From Lachnospiraceae bacterium (GTDB lineage: Bacteria > Bacillota > Clostridia > Lachnospirales > Lachnospiraceae): DNA of 56,718 bases. The notes under the pieces are model-generated. The model made no database searches. It was not told where the DNA came from and worked only from the letters and a program-made list of their open reading frames with translations. The stretch lies in NCBI GenBank assembly GCA_009774345.1, contig VSNR01000004.1, positions 1 to 56,718 of the forward strand. The letters are read 5' to 3'. Position 1 is the stretch's first letter. The number at the start of each line of letters is the position of its first letter. Positions 14,338 through 23,294 of this stretch are shown one piece after another. A program made the position numbers and the translations under genes.

Positions 14338-16086
14338 TTAGAGCTGAAATTTAGATACCTGATTTCTCAGCATCACTGCCTGTTCAGACATTCGTTCGCT
14401 TACCGCGGCGGAATCCCTGACAACATCTCCATTGCTTTTGACGACATTTGATATGCGTTCTAGCTCTTGCGAAATCTGGTCTATGGCACTGGATTGATCG
14501 CCGGCAGATTGAAAAATGGAGGATACGGCATCAGATACGCTCTCTGCGCTTGCGACAACTTCCTGAAGCGCTTGATTGGTAAGATCTGAAATCTGGGTGC
14601 CGGTTTCAACTGCTGCAACCGCTTCGCGTATTAAAGCAGTCGTGTTTCTGGCGGCTTCTGCGGACTGTCCTGCAAGGATTCTCACCTCGTCAGCTACGAC
14701 AGCAAACCCTTTACCTGCTTCTCCGGTCGTCTGCTCTGCTGCGCCGTGTGACATGGCATCAGCTCTTGACAGTACTTGTTCTGCTTCTGTATTTACCTGA
14801 TTCGATACTGAGGAGATCTCCTTTAATACTTTTGTTAATTTGGAGCGGATTGTCTGTAGGCTGCCTGTCAGCATGTTCAGATCTCCAATATAATAGGTCT
14901 CATTTTTTTTGACATCTACTGTCAGATTACCATCTGCAATTTCACTCAGGATTCTCTCGATGTCTTCAAAAGCGGCTTTTAAATGGCGGCATACATTGTG
15001 GGTGGCGTCTGCGATCATGCCGATCTCGTCTTTTCTGCCATAAAACGATTCCAGTCCTGTATCCGCAGTGAGATTGAATTTGCTCAGTTCCGAAATGGCA
15101 TTTTCTACGATCATTAATTCTCTGCCAGTTTTGCTTAAAATGATACGTGTTGCATAGAGGAGCAAAGCAGCGACCACTGCACAGGCAATGCCCATCAAAA
15201 TGCCCACAATAATAACAGAGCTGTATACTTTGGAGGAATCAGCCTGAACCATAAAAATCCATTCTCTGTCTGGGAGATATTTATAGACGGCGAGTTGTTT
15301 CCTGCCCTTCTCATTGCGGTAAGTGTACATTACTGGCTTAGTGTCGTTTGTCTTTTGCGCCTGCGCTATGATTGCCAAATGTCCTTTTTCTTTGACTTGC
15401 GTATTTAATAAAGACTCATCAACATGATACAGATAGACGCCTGTATGTGCATTCATAAATACGTAATTATTTTCAGGAAGATTTTTAAGTTCCAAATCTA
15501 ACAGAGCATCCATGAGTCTGTCTGCATAGACACCGGCGCCCACAAATCCTATGCATGTCGAACCATCATAGATCGGACAATAGATCGAGATGACCATATT
15601 TCCAGTTCCCGGTGACTGCATGATACCTAAGTTGGTCAGGTCCTTCGTCGCCAGGATAGTGTTGCGGAAAGTTTCGGCATCTTCTCCTTTGCGTGTCGTA
15701 ATGCCGATTGCTTCTTTGGCAGTGTGGGTGAGTACATAAGTATTGGTATCTGCGATATAGAGCCCTTCAAAGATTCCTTTTATATTCGAGAAATCTACGG
15801 TATATTGCTGAGCTCTGCGAAGCAGTTCAGGATCATCTGGATTTTTCAGCAGATGCTTTACCTCACCGCTTAGAGCAAATGCTTTCAAGTATTCTTCGGC
15901 AGATGTCACATAATCGTCTATGATGACAGCTCTGGATTCCACGGCATTCATCATTTGGCTTGTAATATCATTTCGGACGATGGATGTTGTGCTGAATGAG
16001 ATCACAAGCCAGAGCAGCAGCATGCCAGCCAGGGTAATTTTGGTAGTGAGAATACTGATTTTTGCGGCGAGTTTTTTATTTTCCAT
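14338..16086 (-). CDS. Methyl-accepting chemotaxis protein with large deletion in the signalling hairpin
   Basis: The 582-residue protein has a first membrane helix at about 14-34 and a periplasmic-type Cache sensor with ATKDLTNLGIMQSP and GFVGAGVYADRLMD. A second helix (about 285-305) and a HAMP-like region follow, then the cytoplasmic part. In that part GAAEQTT is followed directly by GEAGKGFAVVADEV. The roughly 90 residues that normally form the ascending arm and the tip (including NLLALNA-type residues) are absent, while the descending arm is complete. The frame is kept. The receptor probably cannot form the normal four-helix CheA/CheW contact. ATG 16086 is chosen for AAAGGAA before it; the longer frame to 16179 lacks a ribosome site. 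Confidence 0.85.
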   Translation of the reverse strand: MENKKLAAKISILTTKITLAGMLLLWLVISFSTTSIVRNDITSQMMNAVESRAVIIDDYVTSAEEYLKAFALSGEVKHLLKNPDDPELLRRAQQYTVDFSNIKGIFEGLYIADTNTYVLTHTAKEAIGITTRKGEDAETFRNTILATKDLTNLGIMQSPGTGNMVISIYCPIYDGSTCIGFVGAGVYADRLMDALLDLELKNLPENNYVFMNAHTGVYLYHVDESLLNTQVKEKGHLAIIAQAQKTNDTKPVMYTYRNEKGRKQLAVYKYLPDREWIFMVQADSSKVYSSVIIVGILMGIACAVVAALLLYATRIILSKTGRELMIVENAISELSKFNLTADTGLESFYGRKDEIGMIADATHNVCRHLKAAFEDIERILSEIADGNLTVDVKKNETYYIGDLNMLTGSLQTIRSKLTKVLKEISSVSNQVNTEAEQVLSRADAMSHGAAEQTTGEAGKGFAVVADEVRILAGQSAEAARNTTALIREAVAAVETGTQISDLTNQALQEVVASAESVSDAVSSIFQSAGDQSSAIDQISQELERISNVVKSNGDVVRDSAAVSERMSEQAVMLRNQVSKFQL

Positions 16087-16249
16087 AAAGTGTAGTTCCT
16101 TTCCATAGTATCTTTTGAAAATTGTGAAATATACACTAAAAAAGTGATAAATCTCTTTGATTTTTAACATATTTGTCACAGATTTTCAATATATTGGAAA
16201 GAAATTGTCATGTTTGTTTTTCAAACACAGGTTACATTTTTAGACAGCT

Positions 16250-18298
16250 TTAGTGGAAATGCTGTTCGTTTAATTCAAATTTTTGAACCATTTTATTTAG
16301 GAGATCTGCCTGTGTTGCAAGTTCATCAGAGGTTGCAGAAGTCTCTTGAGATGCTGCGGAATTGTCCTGTATACCGCGGGCTATCTCATCAATACCGATA
16401 CGCAGTTGTTCCATGCTTTCTGCCTGAATCGCCGAATTTCGGGCAGTATTTTTGATCATTTCATTTACATGGTCAACAGCGCTTACGGATTCTTTGAGCG
16501 CAGTCATGGCATCTGTGGCAATGTTGTTACCCTTGCTGATTTCCTCCATGGAAAGCTCGATCAGATTTCTGGTAGAACTTGCTGCTTTTGCACTCTCTAG
16601 TGCGAGCTTTCCGATTTCATCTGCCACGACGGCAAAGCCTTTTCCGGCTTCTCCAGCGCGGGCTGCTTCTATAGAGGCATTTAATGATAACAGGTTCGTC
16701 TGATCTGCAATTTCTTCTATGGTCTGAATGATGCCAACGACCTGTTGGGAGGTCTGTCGAATTTCCTCCATTGCATCCATCATCATTGTCATTTTTTCTT
16801 GATTCTGTTCAATCATGGCTGTCACTTTGGCAGTCTCCTTTGCGGATGCCTCGGCATCACGGTGGCTTTCTTCCACATGATCTGCAACACTGTTGGTGGT
16901 TGCGGCGAGCTCTTCCACGGATGCCGCCTGTAATTCTGCGCTTTCTGCCAACATCTGAGAGGCGTTTGCGAGTTCAGATGCACCCACAGATACACGTCCT
17001 GAGCTGGCATTGATTCCTTCCATCACATGATTCATGGCGGATGAGATGTTGATCAGTGCAGTTTTTATCTTCTGAAATTCTCCGACATAGTCATTTTTCA
17101 GCGCAATACGCAGCTTTCCGTCAGCAATCTGCGCAAGTACTTCCGCAGTTTCATCTATGTAGATGATGTACTCTTTTAATCGACTGACCGTCTTCCCGAT
17201 GGATTCGCCAAGTTCGCCTATTTCATCATCTGAGGTGACCTCAAGACAAACATCCAGATTGCCGGCTGCGAGCTGTTGTGCGGTATGGTTCAGCGCTAAG
17301 ATGGGCTTTGTCAGGTTTGCAGCGCTCTTTCGGATACTGAGTGCAATGAGCAGGATACCGACAGCAAACAATACTATCAAGGAGATGACCATTGCAATCA
17401 GGATTGCATAGTATTCTGACAGAGGCAGGCTGCTAAGTACGAGGTATCCAGTGTCTCCAACGAGCTCCACATAGCCGTATTTTGTTACCCCATCTGCCTT
17501 GTATCTCAAAAATTCACTGCTTTTTGACGTAATGGCATTGACGACATTTTGAGATAGATTTACATCTTTGACATTTTTCTGTATATATTCATTCTGCGGA
17601 TGGTATAGAAATGTGCCGTTTTCGGACAGGAGCAGAATATATCCATTGCGTCCGATCTTGTAGCTTCGCATGATATCTGTCATGTGGTCTAGGGAGATAT
17701 CCATCCCTACTGCGCCAAGGACGTTTCCAGTGGCGTCATCATAGACGGGGGAAGCTGCGCTCAGAATCATTTTTCCAGTCGAGGAGTCTATGTAGGGTGC
17801 TGTCAGGATTGTTTTCTTTTCGGTAATACATCCATACCATCCACGTCCTGTGATATCCCAGTCTGCGTCACTGACAAAGCCGTCAGATTGTGCCAGGGCA
17901 CTTGCGTCCAAATCAGAGAGCCATACTGCCATGACATTCTCTGTATCGGTATTTGCGATGTCTGTCAGGTACTCCATGACAGCATCCATCTTTTCTGCTT
18001 TCTGGATATCATCACCAGGTTTGATCTCATTCATAATGTGTATGATGTCAGGGTTGACAGCAAGCTGCTCCACACCTCTTGTGTACTGGTCAATAAATGC
18101 GGTCAATTGGTTTGAGGCAGCTTTGGATTCCAAGGTAAGCTCTTTTTCCTTAGAGGACATGATGGTCCATGCGACCATACAGATTGCGACCGCTGCGACG
18201 ATTAGAAAGACAAGAATGACACTTTTGCCAATCTGAGTCATGATTTCATCGGCAATGCGTTTTCGTGTGCCGGGTGTTTTGGTGTGTTGTTGATTCAT
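16250..18298 (-). CDS. Methyl-accepting chemotaxis protein, dCache type
   Basis: The 682-residue receptor has helix 1 at about 27-48 and a double-Cache sensor domain (about 50-300) with the motifs RGWYGC, APYIDSSTGKMILSAASPVYD and GAVGMDISLD. Helix 2 is at about 305-330, followed by HAMP and a full signalling hairpin with the tip EAARAGEAGKGFAVVADE. dCache receptors often bind amino acids or other small molecules; the ligand here is not predictable. It is upstream of, and oriented like, the truncated receptor, with a 163-bp gap that could hold a second promoter (TTGAAA-17-TAAAAA on the minus strand). It serves as the intact comparison for the deletion in its neighbour. Confidence 0.95.
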   Translation of the reverse strand: MNQQHTKTPGTRKRIADEIMTQIGKSVILVFLIVAAVAICMVAWTIMSSKEKELTLESKAASNQLTAFIDQYTRGVEQLAVNPDIIHIMNEIKPGDDIQKAEKMDAVMEYLTDIANTDTENVMAVWLSDLDASALAQSDGFVSDADWDITGRGWYGCITEKKTILTAPYIDSSTGKMILSAASPVYDDATGNVLGAVGMDISLDHMTDIMRSYKIGRNGYILLLSENGTFLYHPQNEYIQKNVKDVNLSQNVVNAITSKSSEFLRYKADGVTKYGYVELVGDTGYLVLSSLPLSEYYAILIAMVISLIVLFAVGILLIALSIRKSAANLTKPILALNHTAQQLAAGNLDVCLEVTSDDEIGELGESIGKTVSRLKEYIIYIDETAEVLAQIADGKLRIALKNDYVGEFQKIKTALINISSAMNHVMEGINASSGRVSVGASELANASQMLAESAELQAASVEELAATTNSVADHVEESHRDAEASAKETAKVTAMIEQNQEKMTMMMDAMEEIRQTSQQVVGIIQTIEEIADQTNLLSLNASIEAARAGEAGKGFAVVADEIGKLALESAKAASSTRNLIELSMEEISKGNNIATDAMTALKESVSAVDHVNEMIKNTARNSAIQAESMEQLRIGIDEIARGIQDNSAASQETSATSDELATQADLLNKMVQKFELNEQHFH

Positions 18299-18325
18299 AT
18301 GAAACCTCCTTATAAATATATGATT

Positions 18326-19384
18326 TTAGTGTTCAGATAAATAGGTCATTGCAACCTCTTTACAGCGCTTTACATTTGCGCCGACAATGGGGTCTCCGAT
18401 AAATGCACCCGTCTGATCTACAAAGAAAGTGGTGGGAAATCCGATGATATTCGCCATGAAGCTGTCGAAATCGTCGTTTGGGATCAGATGAATGTACGAA
18501 GCATTTGCCCGCTGCGTAATCGTCTGTGCCAGTTCTATGTGCTGTGTGTCATTTTCGCCGTTGATGTCTCCTACAATACCGATAATCTGCATATCGTCGC
18601 CCATCTCTTCTGCCCATTCTGCAAGTTCGGGCATTTCTTCTATACATGGTCCGCAGAAAGTTCCCCATACATTGACAACCGTGAGTTTCTTTTCTGAAAA
18701 GATGGTGGAATGAACGTCGTTCCCATTGATGTCCTTTGCAGTGAAAGAGGGCATTTTATTGTCATCTTCTATAGGGATAAATGTAAGATTGTCTCGGACA
18801 GTTTGCATGTACTTTTTGCAGTCGTGATAGACGGCGGCTTCGGATTCATTGAGGGTGCCGTCATCGAGTTCTGGTATCGACAGAATATAGGTGTAGCCAG
18901 CATTGGTTCCAAAAACTTGTGCGGGTGTGAAATAGGTGAAATCCTCCGGTTCGGCGCCATTGGCGCAAAGACTGTCATATTGAGGAGTCTCGACCATGAC
19001 CACTTCCATCAGGCAGCGGCTTGACGATAAGAGTTTGTCAATGTATTCTGTGGCGAGTTCTTCGGTGAGGTTTGCGGAATCCATCGTGTTGATCTCATTG
19101 AGGAGGGCAATGGAGGTTGGACTGTAGTAAAAGATGTTAATGTTTTTATATCCTTTTGCGTTTTCGCTTGAGGATTCTAATGTGACACCTTTGTCAAGAT
19201 ATTCCTGTTCGATGGAAAAGCAAAGACCGCGCTCTTTCACTTTGGTGGTGACGGTATTGGATTCGGTACTTTCAACAGGAGCGGGATTACTGGTATCTGG
19301 CTCTGGTGTCCTGGTGCCGCACCCGATCAGGCAGAGAGCAACGAGAAGGGAAAGGATAAGGATGTATGTATTTTGGTTTTTCAT
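18326..19384 (-). CDS. TlpA/ResA-like thioredoxin-fold lipoprotein
   Basis: The 352-residue protein has a lipoprotein signal peptide with the lipobox L-I-G-C (Cys22) and a Ser/Thr/Pro linker. A unique domain of about 150 residues comes next. The C-terminal thioredoxin-like domain of TlpA/ResA type has VNVWGTFCGPCIEEMPEL carrying the active C-x-x-C, and GFPTTFFVD with the cis-Pro region. It is likely anchored outside the membrane and reduces disulfides or supports redox partners. AAAGGAGG lies 9-10 bp upstream of ATG 19384. The two chemoreceptors lie downstream on the same strand, but functional linkage is unclear. Confidence 0.88.
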   Translation of the reverse strand: MKNQNTYILILSLLVALCLIGCGTRTPEPDTSNPAPVESTESNTVTTKVKERGLCFSIEQEYLDKGVTLESSSENAKGYKNINIFYYSPTSIALLNEINTMDSANLTEELATEYIDKLLSSSRCLMEVVMVETPQYDSLCANGAEPEDFTYFTPAQVFGTNAGYTYILSIPELDDGTLNESEAAVYHDCKKYMQTVRDNLTFIPIEDDNKMPSFTAKDINGNDVHSTIFSEKKLTVVNVWGTFCGPCIEEMPELAEWAEEMGDDMQIIGIVGDINGENDTQHIELAQTITQRANASYIHLIPNDDFDSFMANIIGFPTTFFVDQTGAFIGDPIVGANVKRCKEVAMTYLSEH

Positions 19385-19425
19385 GATATAGCGCCTCCTT
19401 TAGGTTTTCGATTATATAAGCAGAA

Positions 19426-19490
19426 CTGCTGCCATAAAGGAACTCTGGCAGCAGTACAGAGATAATACACAATGTGGTAGGTTATTGTGT
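19426..19490 (-). promoter_or_regulatory. Leader hairpin and operator-like dyad upstream of the thioredoxin lipoprotein
   Basis: CTGCTGCCA (19426-19434) and TGGCAGCAG (19446-19454) form a 9-bp hairpin about 42 bp before the start codon. A second dyad, ACACAAT-N10-ATTGTGT, lies at 19467-19490. The first might be a 5'-UTR structure and the second an operator. The rest of the 19385-19734 gap is AT-rich and shows no gene. Confidence 0.35.
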
Positions 19491-19734
19491 CTGTTTGTAT
19501 GTATTCTGGATTTTACAGTATATATTTGTCGGTGATGATTTAAGAATATCATATATCATATATCTGTACAATATAAAAGCGATATAATTCTATAACAAAA
19601 TTAGGATCAGGAGAATTACATGTAGCTAAAAGCCTTTACAGGTTAAAATAGAAAGCTGTTGACTGCTGGCAGTTTTATTATACATAGCGAACAGTTCATA
19701 GTCCATTACGAGTGAAAGAAACAGACTAAACCTA

Positions 19735-19763
19735 TTGACTTCCTAGGAAATAGGTGTTATATA
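19735..19763 (+). promoter_or_regulatory. iscR promoter with Rrf2-type dyad
   Basis: TTGACT (19735-19740), a 17-bp spacer and TATATA (19758-19763). The dyad ACCTATT (19730-19736) ... AATAGGT (19749-19755), with CCTAGG in the centre, overlaps the -35 and spacer. This is the expected place for autorepression by the IscR-like protein encoded next. Confidence 0.65.
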
Positions 19764-19822
19764 TATTATTATAGTATTGACAAACAATCCTTAAAACATA
19801 CAGAGACAGAAGGAGGGTGTAT

Positions 19823-20266
19823 ATGACCATATCCACAAAGGGAAGATACGCGTTGCGAATCATGCTGGATCTTGCGGGGCATCCCGGGGAGACAGTGAAG
19901 CTCAAGGACATCGCTTCGAGACAGGGAATCTCCGAAAAATATATGGAACAGATCATCGCAGTGCTGAACAAGGCTGGCTGTGTGCGCAGCACCCGCGGCG
20001 CGCAGGGCGGCTACCAGCTTGTGAAGGCGCCCGCGGAATACACGGTGGGCATGATTCTCAGAATGACAGAGGGCTCTCTTGCACCGGTTGAATGTCTTGC
20101 GGAGAATGCACTTTCCTGTGAACGGGAACACAAATGTGCTACGGTTGAGGTCTACCGGCGCATCTATGAAGCAGTCAATAATGTAATCGATACGATAACA
20201 TTACAGGATCTCCTTGAAATCGAACAGGAGAAAACGGACTTATTATACGAGGAGGAAGAAAAATGA
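19823..20266 (+). CDS. iscR: Rrf2-family Fe-S regulator, IscR-like
   Basis: The 147-residue protein has the Rrf2 winged helix (STKGRYALRIMLDLA, SEKYMEQIIAVLNKAG, STRGAQGGYQL) and three conserved cysteines C91, C99 and C105 in the region that binds a [2Fe-2S] cluster in IscR. IscR senses Fe-S status and controls cluster-assembly genes. ATG 19823 is chosen, with AGGAGGG at 19811-19817; the GTG at 19817 overlaps that ribosome site. Its end overlaps nifS by 4 bp (ATGA), giving an iscR-nifS-nifU operon. CymR-type function cannot be excluded, but the cysteines favour IscR. Confidence 0.9.
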   Translation: MTISTKGRYALRIMLDLAGHPGETVKLKDIASRQGISEKYMEQIIAVLNKAGCVRSTRGAQGGYQLVKAPAEYTVGMILRMTEGSLAPVECLAENALSCEREHKCATVEVYRRIYEAVNNVIDTITLQDLLEIEQEKTDLLYEEEEK

Positions 20267-21441
20267 TTTATCTCGACAACGCGGCAACGACCCGCGTCTC
20301 GGCGGAAGTATTTGAGGCGATGAAGCCGTATTTTTGTGAACAATATGCCAATCCATCAGCGATATACAGCTTTGCGGGCAGCGCGGCAAAAGCGGTGGAT
20401 GAGGCGCGCAGACAGTCCGCAGCGCTCATCGGCGCACAGCCCAATGAGATATATTTTACAGCCGGCGGCAGCGAATCGGACAACTGGGCAGTCAAGGCGG
20501 CAGCGGAGGCATCTGCGGCAAAGGGAAAGCATCTGATCACCTCTGTGATTGAGCACCATGCAGTGCTGCATACTTTTGAGTATCTGGAAAAACATGGATT
20601 TGAGGTGACGTATCTGCCTGTGGATGAGGACGGCATCGTAAAGCTCGATGCGCTAGAGGCAGCCATCCGAAAAGACACGACGCTCATTTCTGTTATGGCG
20701 GCAAATAATGAAATCGGCACGATACAGCCATTAAAGGAAATCGGTGCACTTGCGAAGAAAAACGGCATTCTCTTTCACACGGATGCGGTGCAGGCATACG
20801 GTCATATCCCGCTTGACGTTGATGCGCTCAACATTGATCTCATGAGCGTCAGCGGCCACAAATTCCATGGGCCCAAAGGCATCGGATTTTTATATATCCG
20901 CAAAGGGGTCCGTCTCGGTGCGTTCATTCATGGAGGCGCACAGGAGCGCGCCCGCCGCGCCGGAACCCATAATACGCCGGGGATTGTAGGGCTGGGTACT
21001 GCCGCAGCGCTCGCCGCCGCACAGATGAAGGAAAACATCGAAAAAGAAACGAAACTGCGGGATTATCTGATAAAAAGAGTGCTGGAGGAAATCCCATACA
21101 GCAGGTTAAACGGTCACCGCGTCAACAGGCTGCCAAACAATGCCAATTTCTGCTTTCGTTTTATCGAGGGAGAATCTTTGCTGATTCTGCTTGACCAGAA
21201 GGGAATCTGCGCGTCGTCCGGTTCTGCGTGCACATCGGGTTCTCTCGACCCGTCCCATGTGCTGCTTGCGATCGGACTTCCGCATGAGATTGCACACGGT
21301 TCACTCCGGCTGACCCTCTCGGAGGAGACGACGCAGGAGGAGATTGATGTCACCGTCGAGGCGATCAAAAATATTGTGGAGCGTCTGCGGGCCATGTCAC
21401 CGCTGTATGAGGATTTCGTGAAGGCGCAGAAGCAAGATTAG
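20263..21441 (+). CDS. nifS: Cysteine desulfurase NifS/IscS
   Basis: The 392-residue PLP enzyme has YLDNAATT at the start, HH in SVIEHHAVL, NNEIGTIQP, the PLP lysine in SGHKFHGPKGIGF, and the catalytic cysteine loop SSGSACTSGS. It takes sulfur from L-cysteine as an enzyme persulfide for Fe-S cluster assembly, giving alanine. It is translationally coupled to iscR and followed after 16 bp by the nifU-like scaffold gene. Length and motifs are complete. Confidence 0.96.
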   Translation: MIYLDNAATTRVSAEVFEAMKPYFCEQYANPSAIYSFAGSAAKAVDEARRQSAALIGAQPNEIYFTAGGSESDNWAVKAAAEASAAKGKHLITSVIEHHAVLHTFEYLEKHGFEVTYLPVDEDGIVKLDALEAAIRKDTTLISVMAANNEIGTIQPLKEIGALAKKNGILFHTDAVQAYGHIPLDVDALNIDLMSVSGHKFHGPKGIGFLYIRKGVRLGAFIHGGAQERARRAGTHNTPGIVGLGTAAALAAAQMKENIEKETKLRDYLIKRVLEEIPYSRLNGHRVNRLPNNANFCFRFIEGESLLILLDQKGICASSGSACTSGSLDPSHVLLAIGLPHEIAHGSLRLTLSEETTQEEIDVTVEAIKNIVERLRAMSPLYEDFVKAQKQD

Positions 21442-21457
21442 GGAGGATAGGGACACA

Positions 21458-21892
21458 ATGTATAGTGAGAAGGTAATGGACCATTTTAACAATCCGCGGA
21501 ATGTGGGCGAGCTCGAGCAGCCAAGCGGCGTGGGCACAGTCGGCAATGCAAAGTGCGGGGATATCATGCGCATGTATCTTGATATTGATGAAAACGGTGT
21601 GATTCAGGAGGCAAAATTCAAGACCTTTGGCTGCGGTGCGGCGGTGGCGACAAGCAGCATGGCAACAGAGCTGGTAAAAGGAAAGACCGTGCAGCAGGCG
21701 CTCGAGGTGACCAACAAGGCTGTCATGGAGGCGCTTGACGGCCTGCCGCCTGCGAAGGTGCACTGCTCTCTGCTCGCAGAGGAGGCAATCCATGCGGCGC
21801 TTTGGGACTACGCAGAGAAAAAGAATCTGACCATCGAAGGCTTGAAAAAGCCCGTGGAAGATATTGAGGAAAAACTTGAAGAGGACGAATAA
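21458..21892 (+). CDS. nifU: Fe-S cluster assembly scaffold NifU/IscU
   Basis: The 144-residue protein matches the IscU/NifU N-terminal scaffold. It starts YSEKVMDHFNNPRNVG and has the three ligand cysteines in NAKCGD, TFGCGAA and KVHCSLLAEEA. It builds clusters with sulfur from the NifS protein encoded just upstream. A Glu/Lys-rich tail (about 125-144) extends it. GGGAGG lies before ATG 21458. The metallophosphoesterase gene follows closely on the same strand. Confidence 0.95.
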   Translation: MYSEKVMDHFNNPRNVGELEQPSGVGTVGNAKCGDIMRMYLDIDENGVIQEAKFKTFGCGAAVATSSMATELVKGKTVQQALEVTNKAVMEALDGLPPAKVHCSLLAEEAIHAALWDYAEKKNLTIEGLKKPVEDIEEKLEEDE

Positions 21893-21906
21893 AGAGGGCG
21901 ATGAAA

Positions 21907-23283
21907 ATGAGACAACAAATTTTGGAGGCACGAGAGGGCGTGCGGCTGTCGATTTACACGGGAATGCTGGAACATGGGCATCCAGACAGGATGACAACCC
22001 TGCATTTCTACCACGCAATGCCGGGCAGTGAGCTATTGCTGCTGGACACAGAATATGAGTTTGCAGTGGCAGAGTATACATTGGAGCGTGACAGCACGTA
22101 CATTTACACTTATGCTTATCAGGAAAATGAGAGCTGGGCATCTTTTGACAGCACCATACAGCCCAATCAATATCACAAAAACCACTATGTTTTTGAAAGG
22201 GAATGCTATTTCAGAGTAAACTTGCGCAGGCGTGACGACAGAAGGATAGACAGTGCAGAGGCAGCACATATCAATGACATTTTATGCTGGAAGCCGCAGG
22301 CGGCAGGCACTGAATGTCAGGCAGAGCGAAATCTGAATCAAATATTTGAGAAGGAAATAGAGGATACGGCTGCGAAACTTCGCGCTGTGCAAGAAAAAGA
22401 AGGAGAAAAGAAGGGAGGCAACTGCGCTTTCCTTCTTTTGACGGATTCCCATTATGTTGTAAACGGAACATGGCAGGACACCATTGGCTGTATCCGTGAG
22501 GTGGACAGGCGCGCACCCTTTGACGCAGTGATACATCTGGGCGATCTGACAGACGGCATGGTCAGCCGGCGGGTCAATTATGATTATGTGCGGACGGTCA
22601 AGCAGGATTTATTTTCGCTGCAAAAGCCGCTCTATGTGGTGATGGGCAATCATGATACCAATTATTTTAAGGGCAACCCGGAACGGTTTACGAAGGAGGA
22701 GCAGTACTGGCTGTACCAGAGTGACTGCTGTGACAGTGCCGTGCGGGAAGGGCACGCGCTGTATTATTACCGGGATTTTGAGGACATACGCGTGCGTGCG
22801 GTATTTCTGCATTCTTTTGATGAGTGCGAAGAGACGCGGTATGGCTTTGCTGAGGAGGAGGTTTTGTGGCTGGAGCGGACGTTGAAAACAGTTCCTGAGA
22901 CGTACCGTGTACTGGTTTTTTCCCATGTGCCGCCCCTCCCGGAGATTCATTATTGGAGCAAGGATATCCGAAATGGGGAGAAAATGGTCAGCGTGCTGGA
23001 AGAATATGTGCGGCAGGATGCGGCACATTGTGTGCTGGGCTGGATTCACGGGCATAATCATGCAGACCAGATATACAGCGGGAGATTGTTTCCGATCGTG
23101 TCACTCGGATGTACCAAAATCGAGGATTTCAAGGACAAAAAACCAGATCATGCAGTGACGTATGACCGCGTGATCGGGGAGGTGTCGCAGGAGCTGTGGA
23201 CGGTGATGCTGGTACAAAAAGACAGCAGCAGGATAGCGTTTGTGCGCTTTGGCGCTGGCAGGGACATGAATATCAACGAATAA
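21907..23283 (+). CDS. Calcineurin-like metallophosphoesterase with extra N-terminal domain
   Basis: The roughly 458-residue protein has an N-terminal beta-rich region of about 150 residues that I do not recognise. A calcineurin-type phosphoesterase domain follows with the metal motifs TDSH, HLGDLTDG, MGNHD, SHVPP and GHNH in order. It has no signal peptide, so it probably acts in the cytoplasm on a phosphate ester that cannot be named. ATG 21907 is 8 bp from AGAGGG; ATG 21901 is only 2 bp from it. It lies 8-14 bp after nifU and 11 bp before the methyltransferase/cytidylyltransferase fusion, suggesting co-transcription. Confidence 0.85.
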   Translation: MRQQILEAREGVRLSIYTGMLEHGHPDRMTTLHFYHAMPGSELLLLDTEYEFAVAEYTLERDSTYIYTYAYQENESWASFDSTIQPNQYHKNHYVFERECYFRVNLRRRDDRRIDSAEAAHINDILCWKPQAAGTECQAERNLNQIFEKEIEDTAAKLRAVQEKEGEKKGGNCAFLLLTDSHYVVNGTWQDTIGCIREVDRRAPFDAVIHLGDLTDGMVSRRVNYDYVRTVKQDLFSLQKPLYVVMGNHDTNYFKGNPERFTKEEQYWLYQSDCCDSAVREGHALYYYRDFEDIRVRAVFLHSFDECEETRYGFAEEEVLWLERTLKTVPETYRVLVFSHVPPLPEIHYWSKDIRNGEKMVSVLEEYVRQDAAHCVLGWIHGHNHADQIYSGRLFPIVSLGCTKIEDFKDKKPDHAVTYDRVIGEVSQELWTVMLVQKDSSRIAFVRFGAGRDMNINE

Positions 23284-23294
23284 GAGGGGGAAAT

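Noticed and set aside
21365..22141. 258-codon minus-strand frame opposite nifU
   Set aside because: It lies antisense to three well-supported genes and has a low-complexity Cys/His/Pro composition without any motif.
23196..23294. Longer start of the methyltransferase fusion inside the phosphoesterase gene
   Set aside because: It would overlap 88 bp of a well-supported gene. AGGGGG before ATG 23295 marks the true start.
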